Positions 33,654 through 42,665 of a stretch of 64,000 nucleotides of DNA are shown here, piece after piece. Location of the stretch: contig NZ_JBIOQR010000001.1 of NCBI RefSeq assembly GCF_051713825.1, forward strand, positions 1,984,001 to 2,048,000. Reading direction: 5' to 3'. The translations under genes and the position numbers were made by a program. Every line of letters begins with the position of its first letter. Positions within the stretch are counted from its first letter, which is position 1. The DNA is from Enterococcus_K sp051713825. GTDB taxonomy: Bacteria > Bacillota > Bacilli > Lactobacillales > Enterococcaceae. The notes under the pieces were generated by a model. The model searched no databases. It worked only from the letters and a program-made list of their open reading frames with translations, and was not told the DNA's origin.

Positions 33654-35537
33654 TTAATTATCAAATTCACTCAAATATTCCCATCTATCCATTCTTTCTT
33701 CCAACAACTGCTCACTACTATCAATCTCTTTTTGCAATTCCTGTAGTCGAGTAAAATTGTCACCTTGATGATTCATTTCTTCATTTAGTTCATCAATTTT
33801 AAGCTCAAGCGCCGCGATGTCCTCTTCAATAGTCGCCCACTCTTTTTGTTCCATGTATGACATCTTTTTCTTTTTCGTTTCATTTTGAGGAGCTGAGACT
33901 ACTTTTTTCTCTTTTTGTTCCGTCGCTTCTTGTGCTTCATTCGCCAATAAATAGTCACTCATATTGCCAAAGTAAGCATCAATCACTCCGTGGCCTTTAA
34001 AGACGAGTAGCTTGTTCACTACCTTATCCAGGAAGTAACGATCATGAGAGACGGTAATCACTGCTCCAGGGAACGTCCGAAAATAATCCTCTAAAATCGT
34101 CAATGTTGCTATATCTAAATCATTGGTCGGTTCATCTAATAATAAGACATTTGGTTGCTGAACGAGCAATTTTAGTAAGTACAATCGCCGTTTTTCACCA
34201 CCAGACAACTTCCCAATAGTGGTTCCATGCATAAACCGTGGAAATAAGAAGCGCTCCAACATCTCCGCCACACCAATCTGAACGCCATCTGTTTGTTTGA
34301 CTTGTTCAGCCGCTTCTTGAAGATAAGCAATCATTCGCTGATTTGGATCCATTTCTTCGTTTTGTTGCGTATAATACGCTAAGTTGACGGTCTCACCAAT
34401 TGAGTACAGGCCACTAGTCAAGGTCAATCGTCCTGCCAGAATATTCAGTAAGGTTGACTTTCCAGCTCCGTTTTGTCCAGTTATTCCTAAACGTTCTCTT
34501 GACTGTATCAACAAATTAAACTCGTTTAAAATAGTCAGGTCGTCAATCGAATACGTGCCATCTTTAATCTCTAAAACCTTTTTCCCAAGCCTTTGTGTCG
34601 CAATAGATAACTCAATATCCCCATCTGTTTGAACCTGATAAAGATTTTCCTTCAGATCATTAAAGCGATTAATCCTCGCTTGTTGTTTGGTTCCTCGTGC
34701 TTGAACGCCGGCTCTCATCCAAGCCAACTCTTGTTTGTAGAGGCTTTTGCGTTTCTCCTCTTGTTCCACATTGACTCGGTCACGTTCTGCTTTTTCTAAG
34801 ACATAAGCTTCATAATTTCCTTTATACTCATATAATTTACCAAACGACAGCTCAAAAATGCGTGTTGTCACACGATCTAAGAAATATCGGTCATGTGTCA
34901 CCATCACAACGGCGCCTCGATAGTTATTCAAATAATTTTCTAGCCACTGAATAGCCGCATAATCCAAATGGTTGGTCGGTTCATCCAGCAAAAGCAAGTC
35001 TGGTTCATCAATTAATACTTGCGCTAGACTCACCCGTTTTTTCTGTCCGCCAGAAAGCTCGCCAATCTTTTTATCCAAATCAGAAATACCTAATCTTTGT
35101 AGAATAATTTTGGCATTAGTATCTGTCAACCAGGCATCCTCTTTGTTCATAGCCTCTTCAGCCTGCGCATATTTTTTTTGGACTTGAGGGTTATCTCCTT
35201 GCTGGTTCAATTGAATCAGCGCCTCTTCATATCGTTTCACCACTTGAAGTACTGGGCTATTCCCTTTGAACACAGCCTCTAATACCGTCAATGCCGGTTC
35301 AAATTCTTTGTCTTGAGAAAGATAGCCCATTCGATAATCTGTTGGATAAAAAAGATGTGCACTATCCCCATCCCCATTATCTTCACCAGCAAGAATTTTT
35401 AAAAGGCTCGATTTCCCTGTTCCATTCGTGCCAATTAAACCGACACGATCCTTTTCATGAATGAGAAACGAAATTTGGTCAAATAAGGTCTTTTCTCCAT
35501 AAGTTTTCGTTAACTCGTTGACTTTAAATTCTTTCAC
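33654..35537 (-). CDS. ABC-F translation factor, YfmR/Uup-like
   Basis: About 627 residues with two ABC ATPase domains and no membrane segment. Walker A: GTNGTGKSS and GQNGAGKST; signatures LSGGQKKR and LSGGEKRR; Walker B LLLDEPTNHLD and LLLDEPTNDLD. The linker between the two is the P-site tRNA interaction motif, and the C-terminal coiled coil (MSYMEQKEWATIEEDI...) is that of YfmR/Uup, which helps ribosomes past stalls alongside EF-P. Not a resistance-type ABC-F by its C-terminus. GTG start at 35537 follows AAGGGA; ATG-like upstream extension has no such site. Confidence 0.88.
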   Translation of the reverse strand: MKEFKVNELTKTYGEKTLFDQISFLIHEKDRVGLIGTNGTGKSSLLKILAGEDNGDGDSAHLFYPTDYRMGYLSQDKEFEPALTVLEAVFKGNSPVLQVVKRYEEALIQLNQQGDNPQVQKKYAQAEEAMNKEDAWLTDTNAKIILQRLGISDLDKKIGELSGGQKKRVSLAQVLIDEPDLLLLDEPTNHLDYAAIQWLENYLNNYRGAVVMVTHDRYFLDRVTTRIFELSFGKLYEYKGNYEAYVLEKAERDRVNVEQEEKRKSLYKQELAWMRAGVQARGTKQQARINRFNDLKENLYQVQTDGDIELSIATQRLGKKVLEIKDGTYSIDDLTILNEFNLLIQSRERLGITGQNGAGKSTLLNILAGRLTLTSGLYSIGETVNLAYYTQQNEEMDPNQRMIAYLQEAAEQVKQTDGVQIGVAEMLERFLFPRFMHGTTIGKLSGGEKRRLYLLKLLVQQPNVLLLDEPTNDLDIATLTILEDYFRTFPGAVITVSHDRYFLDKVVNKLLVFKGHGVIDAYFGNMSDYLLANEAQEATEQKEKKVVSAPQNETKKKKMSYMEQKEWATIEEDIAALELKIDELNEEMNHQGDNFTRLQELQKEIDSSEQLLEERMDRWEYLSEFDN

Positions 35538-35548
35538 TCGCCCAGTTC

Positions 35549-35580
35549 CCTTCTCATTTCTTTCTCGCACATTGTACCAT
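35549..35580 (-). promoter_or_regulatory. Extended -10 promoter of the ABC-F gene
   Basis: On the minus strand TATGGTACAATG gives a TGN-extended -10 box TACAAT, about 35 bp upstream of the GTG start. The -35 region (TGTTTG) is weak. Confidence 0.45.
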
Positions 35581-35648
35581 AAAAACGCACGAACAAACAC
35601 TCTTCATTTTTTGAAAAAACAAAAAGACCACCGAATTTCTTGAGGTAT

Positions 35649-35693
35649 ACTGACTGCTAGGAGTTAGATTTTTAGTCTAACTTCTGGCAGTCA
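35649..35693 (-). terminator. Long hairpin between the antiporter and ABC-F genes
   Basis: TGACTGC-GAGTTAGA pairs with TCTAACTTC-GCAGTCA, about 17 pairs with small mismatches. A T-rich tract (CTTTTTGTTTTTT) comes some 20 bases later on the minus strand. Most likely the end of the antiporter transcript; a leader role for the ABC-F gene is less likely because that gene has its own promoter further down. Confidence 0.6.
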
Positions 35694-35754
35694 CCACAAG
35701 AGATATTCGTCAGTCTTTATTACAACATAAAGTTTCTTTCATTTATAAGTATAT

Positions 35755-37848
35755 TTATTTATCTTGTGATTGATTGGCAGGAATTTTACTCCCTTTCAAA
35801 GTCAATCGCATCGGTTTGGATTCATCAATCTTGTTGACTGAATAGGATTCTAACAAATTCACTCTTTGGCGATAAACATTGGCTAAATACGTACTTACGT
35901 CCCCAGCGACTTCGTGTTCGTCAATAATTTTTCGTTCCAAATAGTAGCCTCGTAATAGTTCTTTTTCATAAAGTGTATCCTGTTGAATCATGAAGGTCGA
36001 AAAGAAAGTTCCCTGTTCAAGCTTGTTGGTTGATTCAACCCGTTCTTCCACAAAATGTTCAATCAATTGATCATCATAAACATCTTGTAAGTTCTCTAAA
36101 CTCTCTAAAATTAGTTGCGTATTTTGTATGTAGACTTCTTTTACTTCCGCCATATCCAAATCGTTTAATGGTAACCTGATTCCCTGTTGTCGTTTTCTTT
36201 CCCAAAACATTTTTGGGTGAAGAACAATTCGAATCAGGCGATTACCCACGATTAACCAAAAACCAATAAATGACAAGATTTGTCGCGTAATAGAATTTTC
36301 AAACCTTGTGATAAAGCGAGAATAAAAACGATACCCATTCGGACTAATTTTATGGTCTCTAAAACTTGTATCCAGTCCATCTTTTTCAATTGATAACATC
36401 AGCGCTTGTAACTCTTGAACCTCTTGTTGTGCACTATCGCTTAACTGTTCGGTATAAGCATCTTGCAGTCGCTCTTGATAGTTCTCAATCACCGCTTCAA
36501 CAGCCGTCCGTTCCTTATCCGTCAAATCCTTTGTGATAATATCCGATCGAAGCTCAGCTATCACTTCTTTAAGTATCAGAATCAATCCCTGCTCTTGGGT
36601 CTCCTCTTCCTCATCACTGGCAAGCCATGGTAAGACAATTACACCCACCACGAGTGTCACCAAAATCACACAAGCCGTGATAAACAAGATCAATGACCGT
36701 TCAGGGAAATTTTCTCCATTAATTGTGATAGGTAGAATAAAAGCCGTCGCCAAGCTGACTGTTCCTTTGACTCCACCAAATGTCAATAACAACACTTCAT
36801 TGAGCTGTGTTTTATAATTTTTAACCCCATCTTTAATCAGGTAAAAAACGGAAATGTAAGCAAAACGTAAAACGAATAACATCGTTGCTATCACCAAGAC
36901 AATCAATAATAGATAGGTATTTGGATACAAATCACTCGCCCATATTGGTGAAAAAACTTGCGATAATTCAATTCCTAAGAATAAAAAGACTAAAGCATTT
37001 AATGTAAACACTAACGTCGACCAAAAGCTTTCCGAGACATTAGACAATTCAGCGTCAAACAAGGTGATTTTTCTAAACCCAAACGACTGAAGAACACCCG
37101 CTACTACTGCTGAAATAATCCCAGATACACCAATGTGCTCAGCTAAAACGTACGCCAAGAAAGGCAACAATAAATCAATTAATAAATAGCCTGTCACATC
37201 ACGGGCAGACGCTCGCTCAATCAATTGAATCACTTGACGCTTAATCCAAACAAGAACGAATCCCGTCACCGCTCCACCAATGCTTGAGACCACTAATATA
37301 GCTGTCGCATTTAAAGCAGAGAAACTCCCTGTCAATAATGCAGCTACAGCAAACTGAAAAGCCGTTACGCCTGAAGCATCATTCAGTAAGCCTTCCCCTT
37401 TTAAAATATTCATTGCTTTTTTAGGAATGTTAATTCGACCAGATAACGACATCACAGCCACCGCATCTGTCGGCCCTAACGCAGCACCAAAGGCAAAACA
37501 AGCAGCCAATGGTAAAGCTGGTAGCAAGAAGGATAACGTCAAGCCAACACCAAATAAGGTCAAAATCACCCCACCAAAGGCTAGAAATAAAATTGTCCCA
37601 AAGTTTCGCATAATCGAAGGAATATCTGCTTCCTCTCCCTCACGAAAAAGTAAAGGGGCGATAATCATAATCAAAAATATTTCTGGTTCAAAGGTAATTG
37701 AGGCACCTATCTCGGTCATCCCAATTAAAATTCCTAAGCCAATTTGAATTAACGGCAACGGAATTGAGGGCATAATCCGACTAACTACATTAGAAAACGT
37801 AATAGCTAATGCAAAAACAATTAATAATTCGATAAATTCCAATAGCAT
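35755..37848 (-). CDS. Na+/H+ antiporter, CPA1 (NhaP/NhaK) family
   Basis: A 697-residue cation/proton antiporter. The N-terminal two thirds hold about 12 membrane helices with the family motifs GPTDAVAV and EGLLNDASG (Asp residues for ion exchange). A long cytoplasmic tail (about 410-697) follows, rich in Glu and Gln, probably regulatory. The start overlaps the previous gene's stop (TGATG), after AGGAG, so the two are translationally coupled. Likely role: expelling Na+ or K+ in alkaline or salty conditions. Confidence 0.9.
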   Translation of the reverse strand: MLLEFIELLIVFALAITFSNVVSRIMPSIPLPLIQIGLGILIGMTEIGASITFEPEIFLIMIIAPLLFREGEEADIPSIMRNFGTILFLAFGGVILTLFGVGLTLSFLLPALPLAACFAFGAALGPTDAVAVMSLSGRINIPKKAMNILKGEGLLNDASGVTAFQFAVAALLTGSFSALNATAILVVSSIGGAVTGFVLVWIKRQVIQLIERASARDVTGYLLIDLLLPFLAYVLAEHIGVSGIISAVVAGVLQSFGFRKITLFDAELSNVSESFWSTLVFTLNALVFLFLGIELSQVFSPIWASDLYPNTYLLLIVLVIATMLFVLRFAYISVFYLIKDGVKNYKTQLNEVLLLTFGGVKGTVSLATAFILPITINGENFPERSLILFITACVILVTLVVGVIVLPWLASDEEEETQEQGLILILKEVIAELRSDIITKDLTDKERTAVEAVIENYQERLQDAYTEQLSDSAQQEVQELQALMLSIEKDGLDTSFRDHKISPNGYRFYSRFITRFENSITRQILSFIGFWLIVGNRLIRIVLHPKMFWERKRQQGIRLPLNDLDMAEVKEVYIQNTQLILESLENLQDVYDDQLIEHFVEERVESTNKLEQGTFFSTFMIQQDTLYEKELLRGYYLERKIIDEHEVAGDVSTYLANVYRQRVNLLESYSVNKIDESKPMRLTLKGSKIPANQSQDK

Positions 37849-38129
37849 CAACTCCTATTCTTTACGTCATATAGAATTTTTAAGAATTGTTCTTTCTTTT
37901 GAATAATACGTTCTTCAATCTCAGAAAGCTGCGTATTGTCGTGCTCACATGCCATTTGCGCGCGGCGAGCTTCCAAGCGTAGTAGTTCTCGCTTAATTCG
38001 CTCTCCATGACGATAAGCCAAAAGGTTCTTTTGCTTCAATAAACGTTTTAATTCTTTACGTTCTATTGGAGACATTGCTTCATATTTTTCTTTTAATTGT
38101 TGCTTGCGCATTTCAAATTCGCTGGTCAT
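37848..38129 (-). CDS. Small helical protein coupled to the antiporter
   Basis: A 93-residue, very basic and helical protein (MTSEFEMRKQQLKEKYEAMSPIERKELKRLL...), not recognised. No membrane segment. Its stop overlaps the antiporter start, so both are made from one message. It might bind the antiporter's cytoplasmic tail or nucleic acid; both ideas are only inference from charge and position. Confidence 0.7.
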   Translation of the reverse strand: MTSEFEMRKQQLKEKYEAMSPIERKELKRLLKQKNLLAYRHGERIKRELLRLEARRAQMACEHDNTQLSEIEERIIQKKEQFLKILYDVKNRS

Positions 38130-38301
38130 TTTTTTCTCCTTTTATGCAATTCCTTCGAAAGGAAATGATAAATAATAGTAAGTAACATCTATTGTTATAC
38201 TACAAAACATCGTTTAGCGCAAAGGGAGTTGTCTTAATTTTGGCTTTTCCACCAGAATATTAAGAATTATGTTTCTATTGCTTACTGTTTCCCTTACCGA
38301 A

Positions 38302-38352
38302 CAAAACAATAATCACTTCATTCACATAGAACAAGTGATTATTGTTTTTATT
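38302..38352. terminator. Terminator after the MarR gene
   Basis: AAAACAATAATCACTT pairs with AAGTGATTATTGTTTTT; AT-rich but 15 bp long, about 20 bp past the marR stop. Confidence 0.75.
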
Positions 38353-38373
38353 ACTCTCTACAAAAAGGTTTAC

Positions 38374-38955
38374 CTAGAAATCTCTCTCATAAGAATGTGG
38401 ATAGACATCATGATGGTGTGGTCTTCTTGGGCCAAATGGGCCACCCCCATGATGTCCGCGAGGGCCGCCATGTCCGCCGCCAAAATGTCTTATAAACTCT
38501 TTGCGCTCATCTTCATCACCATTGCCAACTTTTTCTTCCAACTCTTCTATCAATCGCTCGAAAAAGTCGACTAGCTGTTCTTGCTCCTCTTCATTAAAAA
38601 TAGAAAACAAATCTGTTCCAAAATGAGGCTGCTCGGTCATTCTTTTAGCCTCTTCTTGGCCCTTTTCCGTTAAAGAAACCAGCATCACCCGACGATCCTC
38701 CTCTGAAGCCGTTCGTGTAATCCACTCCTGCTTCTCCATCTTCCCTAACAACTCTCCAATTGACTGTGGCCGAACGCCTAAAATAAAAGCCAAATCTTTT
38801 TGAGAAATAGACTCCTTCATCCCTAAAATCATCAGAATTCGTCCTTGTCCATGATGCGGATCCATCTGACCTTGTTTTCCCATCTCTCTATGCATATAAC
38901 GTCTCATCAACGACTGAGTTTCCATAAACTTTTGTGGTAATTCTTGTTTTGCCAT
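38374..38955 (-). CDS. MarR-family regulator with His/Gly-rich tail
   Basis: A 193-residue winged-helix repressor. The HTH lies in SQKDLAFILGVRPQSIGELLGKMEKQEWI and the wing in RTASEEDRRVMLVSLTEKG. The C-terminal 40 residues are unusual: GGGHGGPRGHHGGGPFGPRRPHHHD, rich in His and Gly and able to bind a metal. Start at MAKQELPQ (38955) follows AAGGA; longer starts lack a site. The upstream promoter holds AAGGTACCT-type repeats, one between -35 and -10, so the gene probably represses itself. Targets elsewhere are unknown. Confidence 0.87.
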   Translation of the reverse strand: MAKQELPQKFMETQSLMRRYMHREMGKQGQMDPHHGQGRILMILGMKESISQKDLAFILGVRPQSIGELLGKMEKQEWITRTASEEDRRVMLVSLTEKGQEEAKRMTEQPHFGTDLFSIFNEEEQEQLVDFFERLIEELEEKVGNGDEDERKEFIRHFGGGHGGPRGHHGGGPFGPRRPHHHDVYPHSYERDF

Positions 38956-38983
38956 ACTCTTCATTCCTTCACATTTTAATAAG

Positions 38984-39052
38984 GTACCTTTCATAAATGA
39001 ATAATACAGGTACCTTACTAAAAAGTCAACCATTATTATTCAAGTACCTTAC
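38984..39052 (-). promoter_or_regulatory. marR promoter with repeated AGGTACCT operators
   Basis: On the minus strand TTGACT (39024-39029), 17-bp spacer, TATTAT (39001-39006). The palindrome AGGTACCT lies in the spacer; further GTACCTT copies lie near 38987 and 39045. Three repeats around a promoter strongly suggest the operator of the MarR protein. Confidence 0.7.
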
Positions 39053-39083
39053 TTTTTTTGCATTTACTTTGAACATAAAAAAA

Positions 39084-39135
39084 CTCCTAGCGAAGAGGCA
39101 GCCTTTCAACTGTTCCGCTTCGACTAAGAGTCATT
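39084..39135 (-). terminator. Hairpin after the 151-residue protein gene
   Basis: ACTCcTAGcGAAG pairs with CTTCGaCTAaGAGT, located within 60 bp past the stop at 39144; A-rich at the left side (T-rich on the minus strand). Confidence 0.65.
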
Positions 39136-39143
39136 TCTAACTT

Positions 39144-39599
39144 TTATTCAAAATGATTACCGTAGACATCATCCACCGTTTGAGTTGGGTCAATAACGAT
39201 ATACAAGCTCTTTGTTTTTTCGCTTTCTTTCGTTGATTGATAGATATTATCCAATCCGTCTGTATCTTTATCTTTGTATGGGAAGTAAATTAAATCTGGC
39301 GTTCCAGAACGATATAAGATTTCCATACGTTCAATATCTTCATATTTTAATGCACGTGAAAACATTCCTGACTCTAATCCACCTAAGTTGATATCATGCG
39401 TTGTTACATGATCTCCTTCTTGGAAGATTTCAATTTTAAATCCGGCACATGGATGAATTTCAACGAATTCGCTACCATTAATACGACCAAAACTTGTAGT
39501 AATTTGTTTAATCCACAAGTCCCCTATGTAGCGACGTTCGATTGTCCAAGTCTCACCGTTACGGAAATAAAATTTTAACGCTGTCATTTCTCTAGCCAT
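39144..39599 (-). CDS. Conserved hypothetical protein, 151 residues
   Basis: Soluble, mixed alpha/beta protein of unknown function. It starts MAREMTALKFYFRNGETWTIERRYIGDLWI and contains EIHPCAGFKIEIFQEGDHVTTHD. No signal peptide, membrane segment or recognisable catalytic motif. GAGGAG lies 7 bases before the ATG at 39599; an extension to 39614 lacks support. Monocistronic with its own terminator. I recall no named family. Confidence 0.75.
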   Translation of the reverse strand: MAREMTALKFYFRNGETWTIERRYIGDLWIKQITTSFGRINGSEFVEIHPCAGFKIEIFQEGDHVTTHDINLGGLESGMFSRALKYEDIERMEILYRSGTPDLIYFPYKDKDTDGLDNIYQSTKESEKTKSLYIVIDPTQTVDDVYGNHFE

Positions 39600-39685
39600 A
39601 ATGATTCTCCTCACTAAATTATATTTATTCTAATATAGTGTAGCATAACTTCCAAAACTGGTCACAGATTAGTTCTTATTTTAGA

Positions 39686-40090
39686 CTAATTTTTTTTTAA
39701 GAATTGTTCTATTTGGACTTTTACTCGCTGGTGTGTCCCCTCTGAAATGAGTGTCTCTTCCATAAATACGTGAAAGGAAAAGTCAAAAGACCGTAACTGA
39801 TTAGCTTTCTCAATTAGCTTCACTTCGACTCGTATCTCTTGACCAACCTTTGAGGGCCGTCGATGAGACAATTGAAGATTGGTTCCTACAGTTGTTTCCC
39901 CGCTTAAAACGTACCCCTTACCTTTCAAATAATTCATACAAGTATTTTCGATCATCGCAGCCAACGCTGGCGTCGCTAACACTTCAAGCTCACCTGAACC
40001 TACAGCCCGTGCCGTTTGTGTTTCTTCGACAGTAAATATTTGGCTTGAAAAATTCTCTTCACGATTCATCGGTTCCTCAAAATTAACCAT
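39686..40090 (-). CDS. Hotdog-fold thioesterase (FlK-like)
   Basis: A 134-residue acyl-CoA thioesterase-like protein. The hotdog signature is LEVLATPALAAMIENTCMNYL, with the Thr and Glu of the active site, then TTVGTNLQLSHRRPSKVGQ; this pattern matches the fluoroacetyl-CoA thioesterase (FlK)-like group common in Firmicutes. Its true acyl substrate is unknown. ATG at 40090 follows AGAAGG; the GTG at 40099 would sit within that site. It lies 13 bp after cca. Confidence 0.82.
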   Translation of the reverse strand: MVNFEEPMNREENFSSQIFTVEETQTARAVGSGELEVLATPALAAMIENTCMNYLKGKGYVLSGETTVGTNLQLSHRRPSKVGQEIRVEVKLIEKANQLRSFDFSFHVFMEETLISEGTHQRVKVQIEQFLKKN

Positions 40091-40103
40091 CCTTGCCACC
40101 TTC

Positions 40104-41306
40104 TTATAATTGTTCTTTTGCGTAGGTTAATAGAACTTGCTTGTCATTAAGAAGCTCACCGTTCACAACCGCCATCTCACAGGCTCGGATTGTCTGGCTG
40201 AGCCATTTCCCTGGACTTTTATCCAAAAATTGCATCAACTCATTGCCGTTAACCTCAAGCTCACTTAACGAATGGATAGATAGATTGTCACTCAATTCTT
40301 TTGTCTCAGCCATTCGTGCTTCTTGTCCATAATAGATAAGTAATTCTTCCACAGCCAAACTTTTGTCTAACCCAAGTTCATAGACCGTCATTTTATCCCA
40401 CCAAGCAGCCTTTCTCTTAGATAATCCCCAAAGAAGCTGTTGTGTTTCTTGAATCGTTTGATTCGAACATTTCCATTTTTTTAAGAAACTAGCTACCTCT
40501 TTTGCAGGAGTTTCAAACGTATCCAGTAATAACGCCCAAGCCTGGCTCTCTGTAGGAATCGGTTGTTCAGGTAACTCAGAAAATTTCAGCAAGGCCTCAC
40601 CCATCGCTCTAAATCCTGGGCAATACTGATAACATTCCGTCTCAAAAAAAGCGCGAATACTTGAATTGCGATAATCGCCAAGTAATAATTTAATAAATTC
40701 AATATGAATTCTTTCTATAGAAATTTTCTCCAATAACGTATGATTTTCTTTAATCGCAGTTAAGGTATTGAATTCAAGCTCAAAGCCTAATTGACTCACA
40801 AACCGCAGACCACGCATCATCCGTAAGGCATCCTCATGAAACCGCTCATGAGGATTACCGACTGCTCGCAATGTCCGATTTTCCAAATCAGATAAGCCGT
40901 CAAACAAGTCAACAATCTCCCCGTTCTCACGTAACGCCAACGCATTGATGGTAAAATCGCGACGCTTTAAATCTTCTTCTAATGAACGTACGAATTGAAC
41001 CTTGTCTGGCCGGCGAAAATCTTGATAGGTCGACTCCGTTCGAAACGTCGTAATCTCATACTGACTCTCTTCTGTTAGAACGAGCACAGTTCCATGTTCA
41101 ATACCAACATCAATGGTTCGAGCAAAGAGCGCTTTTATCTCAGCTGGAAAAGCACTTGTTGCGATATCAACGTCATGGATTGGGTGATTAAGCAACACAT
41201 CGCGAACGCTACCTCCAACAAAATACGCCTCAAACCCTGCCTCTTCAATTTTTTTTATGACAGGAATTGCCTGAATAAATTCCTCTGGTAAAGTCGTCAA
41301 TTTCAT
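40104..41306 (-). CDS. cca: CCA-adding tRNA nucleotidyltransferase
   Basis: A 400-residue class II CCA enzyme that builds or repairs tRNA 3' ends. Motifs: GGSVRDVLL with DVDIATSAFP (metal-binding Asp pair), RRDFTINALALR, and the neck motif with FHEDALRMMRGLRFVSQLGFE. The tail domain is intact and the length is normal. The ATG overlaps the dapB stop (ATGA). The ypjD-dapB-cca order is like that in Bacillus, minus mgsA and bshA. Confidence 0.95.
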   Translation of the reverse strand: MKLTTLPEEFIQAIPVIKKIEEAGFEAYFVGGSVRDVLLNHPIHDVDIATSAFPAEIKALFARTIDVGIEHGTVLVLTEESQYEITTFRTESTYQDFRRPDKVQFVRSLEEDLKRRDFTINALALRENGEIVDLFDGLSDLENRTLRAVGNPHERFHEDALRMMRGLRFVSQLGFELEFNTLTAIKENHTLLEKISIERIHIEFIKLLLGDYRNSSIRAFFETECYQYCPGFRAMGEALLKFSELPEQPIPTESQAWALLLDTFETPAKEVASFLKKWKCSNQTIQETQQLLWGLSKRKAAWWDKMTVYELGLDKSLAVEELLIYYGQEARMAETKELSDNLSIHSLSELEVNGNELMQFLDKSPGKWLSQTIRACEMAVVNGELLNDKQVLLTYAKEQL

Positions 41307-42091
41307 AGTAAATTTTCCAACCCGTACACAAGCTCATTTCTTTCCATGACTTCCTTACAACCAAGCGCTACACCACCCATAAATGAGCTTCTATCATAGG
41401 AATCATGACGAATTGTTAATCCTTCACCGATGCCGCCAAATTGAACTTGTTGGTGGGCAATTAGACCTGGCAAACGAACGCTATGAATACGCATGCCATC
41501 ATAATCAGCCCCACGCGCCCCTTGTAATGTTTCCACTTCATCTAGATGCCCTTGTTTTTTTGGTTCTCTTACTTGACTAATCATTTCAGCCGTTTTGATA
41601 GCCGTCCCACTCGGTGCATCCAATTTATTATCATGATGCAGCTCAATAATTTCAACATCTGGGAAAAACTTTGCCGCTTTTTTAGAAAACTCCATCATCA
41701 AAACCGCGCCAATCGCAAAATTAGGAGCAATCAAACCTCCTGTCTTTTTTTCTTTTGACAAATTGGTTAAAAATGAGATATCTGCTTCTGAAAACCCAGT
41801 CGTTCCAACCACTGGACAAATTCGATTCTCTAGGGCAAACTGTGTATGCTCAAGAGCAAACTCTGGCATAGTAAAATCAATCCAAACATCCGGTTGACTT
41901 GATAACAGTGTCTCTTTATCTGTAAATATCGGCACATCGACTTGCGCATATTCTGGAAACTCACTTAGATTTTTCTTTTGTTCTAATGGATCTAACACAC
42001 CCACTAATTCAAACGTTTCATTTGCTAAAACCATCTTGGTAGCCGTGCTCCCCATTCTTCCATTAAATCCTGCGACAACAATTTTAATCAT
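41303..42091 (-). CDS. dapB: 4-hydroxy-tetrahydrodipicolinate reductase
   Basis: A 262-residue enzyme of the lysine/diaminopimelate pathway, supplying cell-wall precursors. Motifs: VAGFNGRMGST (NAD(P)H binding), VVGTTGFSEADI, ELHHDNKLDAPSGTA (substrate site). Start at MIKIVVAGF (42091), after AAAGGA; longer starts are unsupported. The start overlaps the ypjD stop and the stop overlaps the cca start. Confidence 0.95.
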   Translation of the reverse strand: MIKIVVAGFNGRMGSTATKMVLANETFELVGVLDPLEQKKNLSEFPEYAQVDVPIFTDKETLLSSQPDVWIDFTMPEFALEHTQFALENRICPVVGTTGFSEADISFLTNLSKEKKTGGLIAPNFAIGAVLMMEFSKKAAKFFPDVEIIELHHDNKLDAPSGTAIKTAEMISQVREPKKQGHLDEVETLQGARGADYDGMRIHSVRLPGLIAHQQVQFGGIGEGLTIRHDSYDRSSFMGGVALGCKEVMERNELVYGLENLL

Positions 42092-42434
42092 GTGTTTTCC
42101 CATCCTTTCTTTCAAAACGAAACTTATCTCGCTGGTTAAACTTTGCCATATTTTTTTCATACACTTCCGTCAAATCAATAGCTAAAGAATTGGCCATAAC
42201 CATCGTAACAAATAAAACATCGCCCAACTCTTCTGCTACGGTATTCTCTTTTTCTGTCATTTTCTTTGGTTTCTCACCATAATAATGATTCACTTCACGG
42301 GCTAACTCCCCGACCTCTTCAGTTAAGCGGGCCATCTGAGAAAGTGGTGAAAAGTACCCTGCTTTAAACTGTTGAATGTATTCATCTACTTCTTTTTGCA
42401 TAGACGCTAATGTTCGTGTCTGCTTGTTATCCAC
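42084..42434 (-). CDS. MazG-like nucleotide pyrophosphohydrolase (YpjD)
   Basis: A 116-residue all-helical MazG-fold protein. The metal-binding motif EEVGELAREVNHYYG pairs with EELGDVLFVTMVMA. Likely cleaves non-canonical nucleoside triphosphates. First gene of the ypjD-dapB-cca operon. Confidence 0.9.
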   Translation of the reverse strand: MDNKQTRTLASMQKEVDEYIQQFKAGYFSPLSQMARLTEEVGELAREVNHYYGEKPKKMTEKENTVAEELGDVLFVTMVMANSLAIDLTEVYEKNMAKFNQRDKFRFERKDGKTHD

Positions 42435-42665
42435 TTAAGTCACCTCATTCATTTCTCTTATTCATTATCTTAACAAATTCTCAGAATAATTCCTAGAATA
42501 ATCGCAGTTGGCTTCTCATTGTTAAAATCAAGAATTCGTGATAAATTGGTACTTGGAGAGCCTAGACAAAACTTCAGTTGGCTTTTGGTCTGTTTTTTTC
42601 AGAGTCACTACTCATCACTTGTTTTACAACATTTTTCTACCTTAACAGAAAGTTGGTGTTTCAGT

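Noticed and set aside
35640..35700. T-box or other riboswitch before the ABC-F gene
   Set aside because: No T-box core (the TGGNACCGCG motif) or specifier stem; the hairpin fits the end of the antiporter gene and the ABC-F gene has its own promoter further down.
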